From: Sva-07 sp963774765
GTDB taxonomy: Bacteria > Actinomycetota > Acidimicrobiia > Acidimicrobiales > Ilumatobacteraceae
Length of the DNA: 64,000 nt
Assembly: GCA_963774765.1 (NCBI GenBank)
Contig: CAVZGP010000031.1
Location: 248,001-312,000, forward strand
Direction of reading: 5' to 3'
Shown here: piece after piece, positions 8,892 to 17,528 of the stretch
Numbering within the stretch: the stretch's first letter is position 1
Layout: each line of letters starts with the position of its first letter
Translations under genes and position numbers: made by a program
The notes under the pieces: generated by a model
The model's input: only the letters and a program-made list of their open reading frames with translations
The model's database searches: none
Told to the model about the DNA's origin: nothing

Positions 8892-9793
8892 CCATGTCCG
8901 ATCATCAGACCACCATCTGCCCCACCGGTGAGGAACTCTCCGACATGACCGACCGTCTCGACACGCCCACCGACACCGCCGTCGTGTCGACGCCGCAGCA
9001 TCAGCCGACCGGCCCGGACAACCGGATCGTGGTCGAGAACCTGAACATCTATTACGGCGCGTTTCTCGCCGTGCAGGATGTCAACATGGTGATCGAACCG
9101 CGCTCGGTCACGGCGTTGATCGGGCCGTCGGGCTGTGGCAAGTCGACGTTCATCAGGTCGCTCAACCGGATGCACGAGGTGATCGACGGCGCCCGCGTCG
9201 AGGGTTCCGTCTTCGTCGACGGCGAGGACCTGTACGGCCCGGGTGTCGATCCCGTTGCGGTGCGCCGCAAGGTCGGCATGGTGTTCCAACGTCCGAACCC
9301 GTTCCCGACGATGTCGATCGCCGACAACGTGCTGGCGGGCAAGCGTCTCAACAGCAAGCGGTTCGCGAAGGGTGAGGCTGACGACCTGATCGAGAAGTCG
9401 CTGCGCGGAGCGAACCTCTGGAACGAGGTGAAGGATCGTCTCGCCAAGCCGGGATCCGGCCTGTCGGGTGGCCAGCAGCAGCGACTGTGCATCGCTCGTG
9501 CCATCGCCGTCGAGCCTGAAATCCTGCTGATGGACGAGCCGTGTTCGGCGCTCGATCCGATTTCGACACTCGCGATCGAGCAGTTGATGAACGAGCTGAA
9601 GTCGACCTACACGATCGTGATCGTCACCCACAACATGCAGCAGGCTGCCCGGGTGTCGCAACGAACTGCGTTCTTCACGATCGACGGGAGCGGCCAGCCC
9701 GGTCACGTCGTCGAGATGGACGACACCAACGTCATGTTCTCGAATCCGAAAGAGCAGTCCACGATCGACTACGTGACGGGACGGTTCGGCTGA
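8888..9793 (+). CDS. pstB: phosphate ABC transporter ATP-binding protein
   Basis: The ATPase has Walker A GPSGCGKST, the Q-loop in FQRPNPFP, signature LSGGQQQRL, Walker B ILLMDEPCSALD and the switch His of VTHNM. ATG 8888 overlaps the pstA stop and gives 301 residues. An internal ATG at 8945, preceded by GAGG, would remove a 19-residue extension and give the usual PstB length; either may be used. It powers PstSCA import. Confidence 0.95.
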   Translation: MTMSDHQTTICPTGEELSDMTDRLDTPTDTAVVSTPQHQPTGPDNRIVVENLNIYYGAFLAVQDVNMVIEPRSVTALIGPSGCGKSTFIRSLNRMHEVIDGARVEGSVFVDGEDLYGPGVDPVAVRRKVGMVFQRPNPFPTMSIADNVLAGKRLNSKRFAKGEADDLIEKSLRGANLWNEVKDRLAKPGSGLSGGQQQRLCIARAIAVEPEILLMDEPCSALDPISTLAIEQLMNELKSTYTIVIVTHNMQQAARVSQRTAFFTIDGSGQPGHVVEMDDTNVMFSNPKEQSTIDYVTGRFG

Positions 9794-10515
9794 TGAACGA
9801 TCTGCGCTCCGGATTCCACCAGGAACTCGACGACATCCAGATCGGCATCGCGCGGATGTCGGCCGGGGTCACCGAACTCGTGCCGCGCGCGACCGATGTC
9901 CTGTTGTCGATGGATCTCGAAGCCGCCGAGTACATGATCCTCGGCGACGACGAGTACGACACTCAGGCACTCGACCTCGAGGAGCGGTGCTTCACGGTCA
10001 TCGCCCTCCAGGCACCCGTGGCCACCGACCTGCGCGCCCTGGTGTCGGCGATCAAGATCATCGCGGACGTCGAGCGATCGGCCGATCTGTGCGTGAACAT
10101 CTGCAAGGCGGCGCGCCGGATCTACGGCCACGAACTCGATCCGCACCTGCGTGGCGTGATCCAGAAGATGGGCGACCAGGCGCAGGTCCTCTTCAAGGAA
10201 GCGACCGAGGCCTACCTCGGCCGTGACGGTGTTCGGGCGGCCGCGCTCCACGACATGGACGCGTATCTCGACGACCTCCACCGCCAGTTCATCCAGGTGA
10301 TCTTCGAGAGTCACGCAGCCGGCAACATCGACCTGCAGGTGGCGGTGCAACTCGCGGTCGTCGCTCGCTTCTACGAACGCATCGGCGACCACGCCGTCAA
10401 CGTCGGCGACCGGACCCGCTACATCGTCAATGGCTGGCTTCCGGACCGCCCGTATCCGGAGAGCGACAACGATCCACCCACGGTCGTCGCGGTGCCCGGC
10501 ACCGACGACGACTGA
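9793..10515 (+). CDS. phoU: phosphate signalling protein PhoU
   Basis: This is a 240-residue all-helical protein with two PhoU repeats. Metal-binding-type motifs are visible as EYDTQALDLEERC in the first repeat and RFYERIGDHAVNVGDR in the second. It starts on the last base of the pstB stop (TGATG), so it is tightly coupled. PhoU links PstB to the sensor kinase and holds it off when phosphate is plentiful; the kinase gene follows after 2 bases. Confidence 0.95.
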   Translation: MNDLRSGFHQELDDIQIGIARMSAGVTELVPRATDVLLSMDLEAAEYMILGDDEYDTQALDLEERCFTVIALQAPVATDLRALVSAIKIIADVERSADLCVNICKAARRIYGHELDPHLRGVIQKMGDQAQVLFKEATEAYLGRDGVRAAALHDMDAYLDDLHRQFIQVIFESHAAGNIDLQVAVQLAVVARFYERIGDHAVNVGDRTRYIVNGWLPDRPYPESDNDPPTVVAVPGTDDD

Positions 10516-10517
10516 CC

Positions 10518-11738
10518 ATGATCGTCGCGGTCGGGGTCGCCCTCGTATTCGCCCTCGCGCTCGGCCTGGTGGTTGGCGTCGCCATCGTCCATTGGGGCAC
10601 CCGTCACGAGGTCGAACGTGCTGATGCGCCGCCGCCAGACGAAAGCGTCGCAGCGGACGACGGCGACGTGTCGGACAACGGCGACGTTCCGGACGACGTC
10701 GACGTGTCGGGATCGCTGCGCGAAGCGGTGGAGCATCTCGAGATCGGCGTGCTCGTCGTCGACGCAGCCGGGGAGGTGCGCTACCGCAACGCGGCCGCGA
10801 TGTCGTTCCGCGGCACCCATGTCGGCGTCCTGCTCGATGGGCACGTCGCGGGCGTCGTCGAGGCGTCGCTCGACGCAGGGGCCAGCGTCGCGATCATCGA
10901 ACTCCAGGGTCCACCGAAGCTCTGGCTCGAGATCTCCGCCAACACGCTGCCGAGTGGCGGTGCGGTCGTCGCGATCCGTGACGTCAGCGCGCGCGTCCGG
11001 ACCGACACGACGCGGTCGGATTTCGTCACCAACATCTCCCACGAACTCAAGACACCGGTCGGCGCTGTCGCCGTGCTCGCCGAGGCGCTGATCGACGAAA
11101 CCGATCCCGAGGTCGTTCGTCGACTGTCCGACCACCTGGTCGAAGAGGCACACCGCGCCGTGCGAACGATCGACGACCTCCTCAAGCTCTCGGAGATCGA
11201 ATCGATGGGTCCTGGCGACGACATCGTCGACCTGGCCGACGTCGTGCAGGATGCCGTCGCACGCGGACGCGTCGTCGATGGTGGCCGCGGGGTCGAGATC
11301 ACGTCGCTCGACCTGCCCGATGGGCTCCTGCTGCGATGCGACGAACGACAGCTGATGTCCGCTGTCGGAAATCTCGTCGAGAACGCCGTGAAGTACAGCC
11401 ACCCCGGCGACGTGGTTCAGGTGCGTGCTCGTGTCGACGACACCGCCGTCGAAGTGACGGTTGCTGATCAGGGCATCGGCATTCCGACCCGTGACCTCGA
11501 CCGAGTGTTCGAACGGTTCTATCGAGTCGACAGGGCACGGAGTCGTGAGACCGGGGGAACTGGCCTCGGCCTGTCGATCGTCCGCCATGTCGCCGCGAGC
11601 CACGGCGGTGAGGTGCTCGTGTCGTCGCAGGAAGGCGAGGGGTCGACGTTCGTGCTGCGCCTGCCGGCGTCGCTCGTCGTGCAATCGGCAACACCGGCCC
11701 GAACGAACGCCCATGAGGAGCAACAACATCGTGAGTGA
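10518..11738 (+). CDS. senX3: phosphate-sensing histidine kinase, SenX3-like
   Basis: This is a 406-residue kinase of SenX3 length. It has one N-terminal membrane helix (residues 2-25), an acidic linker, a PAS-like domain (about 70-160), an HisKA box FVTNISHELKTP with His175, and HATPase motifs (NLVENAVKYS, DQGIGIP, GGTGLGLSIV). Lack of an extracellular loop fits SenX3, which senses through PAS and PhoU/Pst. It overlaps the regulator by 8 bases and lies directly after phoU, an arrangement strengthening the assignment. Confidence 0.88.
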   Translation: MIVAVGVALVFALALGLVVGVAIVHWGTRHEVERADAPPPDESVAADDGDVSDNGDVPDDVDVSGSLREAVEHLEIGVLVVDAAGEVRYRNAAAMSFRGTHVGVLLDGHVAGVVEASLDAGASVAIIELQGPPKLWLEISANTLPSGGAVVAIRDVSARVRTDTTRSDFVTNISHELKTPVGAVAVLAEALIDETDPEVVRRLSDHLVEEAHRAVRTIDDLLKLSEIESMGPGDDIVDLADVVQDAVARGRVVDGGRGVEITSLDLPDGLLLRCDERQLMSAVGNLVENAVKYSHPGDVVQVRARVDDTAVEVTVADQGIGIPTRDLDRVFERFYRVDRARSRETGGTGLGLSIVRHVAASHGGEVLVSSQEGEGSTFVLRLPASLVVQSATPARTNAHEEQQHRE

Positions 11739-12438
11739 GGCAACGGTCCTCGTCGTCGAGGACGAGGCAAGTTTCGTCGAGGCCCTGACGATCGGTCTCC
11801 GGCGCGAGGGGTTCGAGGTCGTGGTCGCGACCGATGGCGCGCAAGCGCTCGAGCTCTTCGACCAGACGCAGCCGGACATCGTGCTACTCGACGTGATGCT
11901 GCCGAAGATCAGCGGCATCGACGTGTGCCGACAGCTCCGCAAGCGAACGCAGATCCCCATCATCATGGTCACCGCCAAAGGTGCCGAGATCGACACGGTC
12001 GTCGGCCTCGAGGTGGGCGCCGACGATTACGTGACCAAGCCGTATCGGCTGCGAGAACTGGTCGCCCGCATGCGCGCGGTGTTGCGTCGCGCCGAATCGA
12101 ACGGCACCGGTGGATCTTCGGCGACGTTGACGCCGGCGGTGGTGCAGGTCGGTGACGTGTCGCTCGACCCGGACGAACACCGCGTGTCGGTCGATGGACG
12201 TGATCTCGCGTTGCCGCTCAAGGAGTTCGAGTTGCTGCACATCCTGCTCGCCAACGCGGGACGTGTCCTCCCGCGCGAGACGCTGATCGATCGTGTCTGG
12301 GGGAGCGACTACGTGGGCGACACCAAGACGCTGGACGTCCACATCAAACGATTGCGCGGCAAGATCGAGGCAGATCCGACCATGCCGACGCGGATCGTCA
12401 CGATCCGCGGCCTTGGCTACAGGTACGAGCGCACCTGA
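11731..12438 (+). CDS. regX3: phosphate response regulator, RegX3-like
   Basis: This is a 235-residue OmpR/PhoB-type regulator. The receiver domain has phospho-acceptor Asp54 (LLDVML) and the Lys of TKPY; the winged helix carries RVWGSDYVGDTKTLDVHIKR, nearly the RegX3 sequence. GTG 11731 is preceded by GAGGAG and overlaps the kinase stop; an ATG 18 bases earlier is a less well spaced alternative. It probably binds the 11-mer array before pstS. Confidence 0.9.
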   Translation: MSEATVLVVEDEASFVEALTIGLRREGFEVVVATDGAQALELFDQTQPDIVLLDVMLPKISGIDVCRQLRKRTQIPIIMVTAKGAEIDTVVGLEVGADDYVTKPYRLRELVARMRAVLRRAESNGTGGSSATLTPAVVQVGDVSLDPDEHRVSVDGRDLALPLKEFELLHILLANAGRVLPRETLIDRVWGSDYVGDTKTLDVHIKRLRGKIEADPTMPTRIVTIRGLGYRYERT

Positions 12439-12495
12439 CCGTCGGCGATCTGTGCTGGCCGTCGGGCGGGCGCCCCGTCACATAGGATCGGCTCG

Positions 12496-13764
12496 GTGGA
12501 ACGGGTCAATGCTGCGCAGCGACCGACCGCCTCGAAGTTCCGTCGGCTCGCGATCACCCACGCCCTGATGATGGGCGGCGACGCGGCGATGGTGGTCGCT
12601 CTCGCCGACTCGTTGTTCTTCGACATCGATCTCGACGCGGCGCGGTCTCGTGTTCTGCTGTTCCTGGTGATCGGTTTCGCGCCGTTCCTCGTGGTGGCAC
12701 CGCTGATCGGGCCGCTGATCGACCGCGTGGCCGGCGGTCGCAAGTTCGTCATTCAGGTCGTGGCGTTGTCGCGGGTGATCCTGACGTTGTTGATGGCGCA
12801 GTACCTCGATGCCCTCGTTCTGTTCCCGCTCGTGTTCGCCTCGCTCGTGCTGCAGAAGACCTACGCCGTGTCGAAGTCGGCCATCGTGCCCTCGACCGTT
12901 CGCTCCGAGGCCGAACTCGTCGAGGCCAACTCGAAGCTCGGGCTGATCGCCGGCATCACCGGAGCGGTCGCCGTGATACCGGCGGGCATCTTGCTCAAGT
13001 TGATCGGAGCACCAGCGACGCTGGTCTACGGCTCGATGCTGTTCGTGGGGGCGCTTGTCGCGGCGACACGGCTGTCGCCGGATGTGGTCGCCTCCGATGC
13101 CGCCGACGCGGTGGAGACCACCGAACTCCACTCGTCGAACATCCAGCTCGGGGCGATCGCGATGACGGTGTTGCGCGGTCTCGTCGGCTTCACGTTCTTC
13201 CATCTCGCGTTCTGGCTCCGTTCGCAGGATCAGGGGACGCTGTGGTTCGCTGCGGTGGTCGGTGTGTCGGCATTGGCTGCGATGTTCGGAAATGCCATGG
13301 CCTCGGCGCTGCGAGCGCGTGTGCGTGAAGAGACGATGCTGACCACGGCGCTGCTCGTGTGCGCGGGAGCAGGGCTCGCAGTGTCCGTGCTCGGCGGACC
13401 GATCGGTGCGGTCGTGCTCGCCGGTGTGCTGAATCTGATGGCGGCGCTCGGGCGGCTCAACTTCGAGAGCATCGTGCAGCGAGACGCACCGGATGCGAAC
13501 CAGGGCAGGGCATTCGCAGTGTTCGAGACCCGCTTCCAACTCGCCTGGGCGATCGGCGCCTTCATCGCCGTCGCGCTCCAGGTGTCCGGTACGATCGGGT
13601 TCCTGATCGTGGGTGTCGTCGCGGTGGCAGCGAGCATCCACGTGTTCAGCCGAACTCGCTCGGACGCGAGCCGCCCGTCGTCGGTCAGTCGGCGGCGACC
13701 CGGGCAAGCCAGAGGCCAGGCGCCTCGATCTCGTTCGGAGTCGGCACGGCCGACGGATCGGTGA
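12496..13764 (+). CDS. MFS-type transporter
   Basis: This is a 422-residue membrane protein with about 12 helices. An MFS-like cytoplasmic loop, PLIDRVAGGRK, follows helix 2. The substrate cannot be told. The last 40 residues are Arg/Ser-rich and soluble; that part overlaps the 3' end of the convergent gene at 13685 by 80 bases, so the true C-terminus may be shorter. The start is GTG 12496. Confidence 0.8.
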   Translation: MERVNAAQRPTASKFRRLAITHALMMGGDAAMVVALADSLFFDIDLDAARSRVLLFLVIGFAPFLVVAPLIGPLIDRVAGGRKFVIQVVALSRVILTLLMAQYLDALVLFPLVFASLVLQKTYAVSKSAIVPSTVRSEAELVEANSKLGLIAGITGAVAVIPAGILLKLIGAPATLVYGSMLFVGALVAATRLSPDVVASDAADAVETTELHSSNIQLGAIAMTVLRGLVGFTFFHLAFWLRSQDQGTLWFAAVVGVSALAAMFGNAMASALRARVREETMLTTALLVCAGAGLAVSVLGGPIGAVVLAGVLNLMAALGRLNFESIVQRDAPDANQGRAFAVFETRFQLAWAIGAFIAVALQVSGTIGFLIVGVVAVAASIHVFSRTRSDASRPSSVSRRRPGQARGQAPRSRSESARPTDR

Positions 13765-14884
13765 ACAACGGTCCGAGGGCGTTTTCGCCCGCTCGATCGA
13801 CCACACCCTGCACGAATGCCTTGCCGCGAGCCGTCTGCTCGGCCCCGAGACGGATCCCGAGCAACCGTTCGACGAAGATCTCGTCGGGTGACGCTTCGGC
13901 ACGACGGCGGCGCGCTGCCTCGGCGATCTGCAGCGCGCTGCCCCCGATGATGCGTACAGCGACTGCGTCGACGACCCAGTCGATGACGCCGATCGTCACC
14001 GCGACGGCGGCGTCGAGTTCGGGCTCGAGCGCCAACTGCTCGGGTGATCGCACGGCACCGAGGAGTACTTCAGGGTCGCCGAACGCCTGCTGCATTGCGG
14101 CCATCGGGTCGCTCTGGTCGATGTCGAGCGACGTGAGTTTGTCGGACAACGCCGACGGGTCGGGACGGAATCCGCCGACGTGACGCTGCACGAGCAACCG
14201 GAGATGGTTGGCGATGTGGTCGACCGAGAACAGCGTCAATCCGGCCAATTCGTGGGCGAGCACCCACAAACGCATCTCGTCGAGTTCGATCGACCAAGCG
14301 GCGGCGAACGCATCGATGCTCGACGGCACGAGCACGAGCGCGGGCGTGGCACGGGGGATCGGGAGGTCGTACACGCCGAATGCCCGGCGGGCCAGGTTGC
14401 CGACCATCGAGCCGACGCTCATCCCCATCATCGCCGGCGCCATCATCTTGCCGAGTCCGGCCATCATCTGGGCCATCGGGTCGGCAGACATGTCGGCGGG
14501 GAGATCGTCGGTGCCACCGAGCGACGTGGCGAGATCGGTGAACAACGGCCGGTAGGCCTCGAGTGTCTGCTGCGCCCACTGTTCGGGTGTGGCCACGTCC
14601 GGTTCGGTCGACGGGACCTCGAGCTGCATCACGTCGGCCACGTGCAGCCGGGCGATGTCGGCGAGTTCGCGGTACTTGATCCGCACGGTCGGATCGACGT
14701 TGCCGGACGTCGAGACGCCCGTACCCGACAACAAACCTCCGCCGTTCGCGGCGAGCACGGCGAATTGTCGGGCGGCATCCCAGTTCAGTGGCCCCTGCCC
14801 CGACAAAGCTCTCGACAGGTCGCCGAACAGCGGCATGCCGGCGAACGGGTCGATCGATTCGCCGGGATCGTCCTGGTCGGCCAT
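13685..14884 (-). CDS. zincin-like protein of the DUF2342 / TIGR03624 group
   Basis: This is a 399-residue protein with the family layout: an N-terminal helical part, a central Met/Gly-rich segment (MAQMMAGLGKMMAPAMMGM), then RLWVLAHELAGL where typical members carry HExxH. Here the second histidine is Gly (HELAG), so a standard zinc site is not evident and the protein may be non-catalytic. Function in this group is unproven, although some relatives sit near F420 genes. It ends convergently against the MFS gene. Confidence 0.75.
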   Translation of the reverse strand: MADQDDPGESIDPFAGMPLFGDLSRALSGQGPLNWDAARQFAVLAANGGGLLSGTGVSTSGNVDPTVRIKYRELADIARLHVADVMQLEVPSTEPDVATPEQWAQQTLEAYRPLFTDLATSLGGTDDLPADMSADPMAQMMAGLGKMMAPAMMGMSVGSMVGNLARRAFGVYDLPIPRATPALVLVPSSIDAFAAAWSIELDEMRLWVLAHELAGLTLFSVDHIANHLRLLVQRHVGGFRPDPSALSDKLTSLDIDQSDPMAAMQQAFGDPEVLLGAVRSPEQLALEPELDAAVAVTIGVIDWVVDAVAVRIIGGSALQIAEAARRRRAEASPDEIFVERLLGIRLGAEQTARGKAFVQGVVDRAGENALGPLFTDPSAVPTPNEIEAPGLWLARVAAD

Positions 14885-14987
14885 ACCCCGATGCTACGGG
14901 TTGCGCCGGTGCCAGGGGCCCCAGCGGGTGGGAAACAGCGTTTCTGGACCCGAACGAATCACGCAACGCGTGCGAGATTCCCCGACC

Positions 14988-15025
14988 GATGAGCGAAGCG
15001 ACCGGATACGGCGGTTTCGCTCATC
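14988..15025. repeat. 38-nt palindromic repeat, copy 2
   Basis: It has the same GATGAGCGA...TCGCTCATC arms. This is the only copy in a divergent region (103 bases from the start of the gene at 14884, 70 from the start at 15096), so it cannot be a terminator for either neighbour. Confidence 0.9.
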
Positions 15026-15095
15026 GCTACGCCAACTCCAGCCCAATTCGCTGAGGCCCCGGGCACCGGCGTCACCGATGGCTATCGTGCGGGCG

Positions 15096-16115
15096 ATGGA
15101 TGGCCCTGCCAACCGCCCTGTGGTCGTGCTCACGGGAGCTGCCGGTTCGCTCGGCCATCGAGTCGAGGGCCAGCTTGGCTCCTTCGAGGTGGTGCTCGCC
15201 GATTCTCACGACGATCTCGACCGCTCCGCGCACTCCGTGCTCGGATGTGGCGGCCAGGTTGCGGCGGTGGTCGACCTCGGAAGCAGCGACTACGACAACC
15301 GGGCGGCTCGACGCGAGAGTGCGACCGAGTCGGCTGCGGCGACGCTGGCGATCGCCGATCGGGTCGGTGCACGCCACGTGGTGTTCGTCTCATCAGCGCT
15401 CGTCTACGGCGCCGCCGCGAACAACCCGGTTCCGCTGACCGAGGACGCGACGCTTCGTCCCGACGTGGAGTTCGTGTTCGCGCGGCAACTCGCGTCGGCC
15501 GAGGAGCTCGTCGAGCAGTGGCGAACGGCGCAGGCCGACCGGACAACGTGTGTGCTGAGGCCTGCGGTGTCGTTGGCGGCCGGCGACAGCGCTCGCTTGG
15601 CGACGGCCCTGGTCTTCGGGTTGGGGCGCCGGCTTGCCCAAGCAGATCCGCCGTCACAGTTCCTCCATCTCGACGATCTCGCTTCCGCAGTTGGCGTCGG
15701 CATCGACCGTCGGCTCGACGGGGTGTTCAATGTGGCGCCCGACGGATGGGTGCCCGGCGGGCGCGTACGCGCTCTGTCGGGTGAACGGCCGCGGCTCCCG
15801 CTGCCCGAACGGTTCAGCGAACTCGTGGCCGGGTTGAGGTGGCGATTCCTCCGTGGACCGATTCCGCCCGGCCTGCTGCCCTACACCGTGGAGCCATGGG
15901 TTGTCTCCAACGGCCGCCTTCGAGCCGCGGGGTGGGTCCCGACCGTCACGAACGAGCAGACCTACGTCGAGAGCACCGAGGCACCGTGGTGGACCATGGT
16001 CTCGCCGAAGCGCCGTCAGGAGTTGACGCTCGGTGGTGCGGCCGCAGCAGCCGTGGTTGCCGCGCTGATCGGGCTGACCGTCGGCCGTCGCTGGTTCATT
16101 CGTCGACGAGGCTGA
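15096..16115 (+). CDS. NAD-dependent epimerase/dehydratase-like SDR with a C-terminal membrane anchor
   Basis: This is a 339-residue extended SDR. It has Rossmann glycines in LTGAAGSLGHR, the VVFVSSALVYG strand with Tyr, and a substrate-side LRPAVSLAAGDSARLATAL. The last 35 residues form a membrane helix ending RRWFIRRRG, so the enzyme is probably bound to the inner face of the membrane. ATG 15096 and in-frame ATG 15078 are both possible. The catalytic Lys of YxxxK is not clear (YGAAA), so activity is uncertain. It overlaps the next convergent gene by 20 bases. Confidence 0.78.
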   Translation: MDGPANRPVVVLTGAAGSLGHRVEGQLGSFEVVLADSHDDLDRSAHSVLGCGGQVAAVVDLGSSDYDNRAARRESATESAAATLAIADRVGARHVVFVSSALVYGAAANNPVPLTEDATLRPDVEFVFARQLASAEELVEQWRTAQADRTTCVLRPAVSLAAGDSARLATALVFGLGRRLAQADPPSQFLHLDDLASAVGVGIDRRLDGVFNVAPDGWVPGGRVRALSGERPRLPLPERFSELVAGLRWRFLRGPIPPGLLPYTVEPWVVSNGRLRAAGWVPTVTNEQTYVESTEAPWWTMVSPKRRQELTLGGAAAAAVVAALIGLTVGRRWFIRRRG

Positions 16116-16683
16116 GAAGGTCTCCGTCGCTGACGCGGGCGACCAGGTCGCCCTCATCGTCGAAGATCACCGACCCGTCGGGGACGTTCATCTGCTGCGC
16201 GTCGTCCCACGTGACCTGGTAGGTGACCGCCTCGGTCCGGACGAACACCGTCTCGTCCTCGGCCGGAGCTTGGTCGGCGACCTCGGTGCCGTCAACGTCG
16301 AGCTGGGGGCCGGGCGTGACCGCATGCGGGAAGGCAACGAACGAGCTCGTCAGCATCGTGTGTGCATGGTCCACCGTCGACTGTGCTGGAGCGGTCGCCC
16401 CGGTCGAGACGGTCGCCGCAATGGTGGCAGCCGGGGGCTCGACAACGGCACGAGCAGTGATCGGCGTCGTCGTCGCACTCAGGGCCACCGGGCCGCTCGA
16501 CGTTCGAGGGGTCATCGCGACCACCATCGCGGCCACGGCCAGAACGGCCACCGTCCCACCACCGAGCGCGACCAGGTTCATGTGCGAGCGTCGACCCGAA
16601 TCATCGACGTCGAGGCGCGTCGGTCCGAGTTCCGAAGGATGCCGCCACGAACGCTCGTGCGGGGGCAGGGGACCTGGCTCCAC
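16096..16683 (-). CDS. membrane-anchored protein with PPHERxWRHPSEL motif
   Basis: About 195 residues from GTG 16683. The cytoplasmic tail begins VEPGPLPPHERSWRHPSELG, followed by one membrane helix (about residues 37-57), a Thr/Ala-rich exported linker and a small C-terminal domain ending DGDLLSLVDE. The PPHERxWRHPSEL tail is a motif I know from actinobacterial membrane-bound HtrA-like proteases, but no protease domain follows here. Longer readings to 16824 would run through the 39-nt palindrome and into moaE. Function unknown. Confidence 0.65.
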   Translation of the reverse strand: MEPGPLPPHERSWRHPSELGPTRLDVDDSGRRSHMNLVALGGGTVAVLAVAAMVVAMTPRTSSGPVALSATTTPITARAVVEPPAATIAATVSTGATAPAQSTVDHAHTMLTSSFVAFPHAVTPGPQLDVDGTEVADQAPAEDETVFVRTEAVTYQVTWDDAQQMNVPDGSVIFDDEGDLVARVSDGDLLSLVDE

Positions 16684-16728
16684 GAGCACGAGATCGTACA
16701 ACGCCAACAGGAGGCGTTGTCCGCGGCC

Positions 16729-16767
16729 CGCGATTGCAGCAGGGGTCAGACCCCTGCTGCAATCGCG
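16729..16767. repeat. 39-nt perfect palindrome
   Basis: A 19-nt arm, CGCGATTGCAGCAGGGGTC, is mirrored exactly around a single A. It fills the 100-base gap between two divergent genes (starts at 16683 and 16784). It differs from the GATGAGCG family. Its GGGGTCAGACCCC centre resembles palindromes I have seen in many bacterial genomes, possibly REP-type, but this is from memory. Confidence 0.85.
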
Positions 16768-16783
16768 TCGATACGATGCCGGT

Positions 16784-17263
16784 GTGGAACAACCTCTCGA
16801 TGGTGACGACTGGTTCGGGCTCACCGACGAGGAACTCCCGATCGGCGACGCCTACGACTGGGCGATCCGTCCCGAGTGCGGCGCCGTCGTGTTGTTCAGC
16901 GGCACCATCCGCGACCACGCCGACGGGCGCACGGGAGTCGAGCACCTCACCTACGAGGCCTACGACGAGCAGGTGGTGCCTCGATTCGCCGAGATCGGCG
17001 CCGAGCTGCGGCGCCGTTGGCCAGACACCGGTCGGGTCGTCCTGCTCCACCGAGTCGGCCGGCTCGCGATCGGTGAGTCGTCGGTGGTCGCCGTGGTCTC
17101 GGCGCCACACCGCGCCGGGGCATTCGAGGCAGGTCGCTTCGCCATCGACGCGCTCAAGGAGTCCGCTCCGATCTGGAAGCACGAAGTCTGGGCCGACGGC
17201 GCCGACTGGGGCACGGGAGCGCACGACGTGAGCGACGCGCGGTCTGTGGGGTCACCGGAATGA
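16784..17263 (+). CDS. moaE: molybdopterin synthase large subunit
   Basis: This is a 159-residue MoaE with the typical GAVVLFSGTIRDHADG start, LTYEAYDEQVVPRF, HRVGRLAIGESSVV and the active-site KESAPIWKHE lysines. It transfers sulfur from MoaD to precursor Z to make molybdopterin. GTG 16784 was chosen; the open frame runs far upstream, but that part covers the antisense membrane gene. No moaD or other moa gene is adjacent. Four-base overlap with the next small gene. Confidence 0.92.
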   Translation: MEQPLDGDDWFGLTDEELPIGDAYDWAIRPECGAVVLFSGTIRDHADGRTGVEHLTYEAYDEQVVPRFAEIGAELRRRWPDTGRVVLLHRVGRLAIGESSVVAVVSAPHRAGAFEAGRFAIDALKESAPIWKHEVWADGADWGTGAHDVSDARSVGSPE

Positions 17264-17475
17264 CCGTTGCCGTGATCGTCGTGTTCGTCGTGATCGGCGT
17301 CGTGGTCGCGCTCGTCGCAGCGGCAGCGAGCCGCAGTCGCCAGCCGACGGACGACATCGCGTCGTTCCGCCGCCAGATCGACGCGTTGTCGCCCGAGGCC
17401 CGTCGACAGACGTCGGACCGGATGAAACCGTCCGAACGGTCCGCCAGCGGCGATGATGGTCCCGATGACACGTGA
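17260..17475 (+). CDS. small single-pass membrane protein
   Basis: This is a 71-residue protein: one strongly hydrophobic helix (residues 3-24) followed by a charged tail (about 45 residues, rich in Arg, Ser and Asp). It starts by ATGA overlap with moaE and ends 53 bases before mreB. No family recognised. Confidence 0.65.
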   Translation: MTVAVIVVFVVIGVVVALVAAAASRSRQPTDDIASFRRQIDALSPEARRQTSDRMKPSERSASGDDGPDDT

Positions 17476-17528
17476 CGTCACCGCGCTCGACGCGGCAGAC
17501 ACCCTCCGACCAGTGCAGGTGACCGCCC

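Noticed and set aside
16223..16783. N-terminal extension of MoaE
   Set aside because: The extension covers the antisense membrane-protein gene and the 39-nt palindrome; GTG 16784 gives normal MoaE length.
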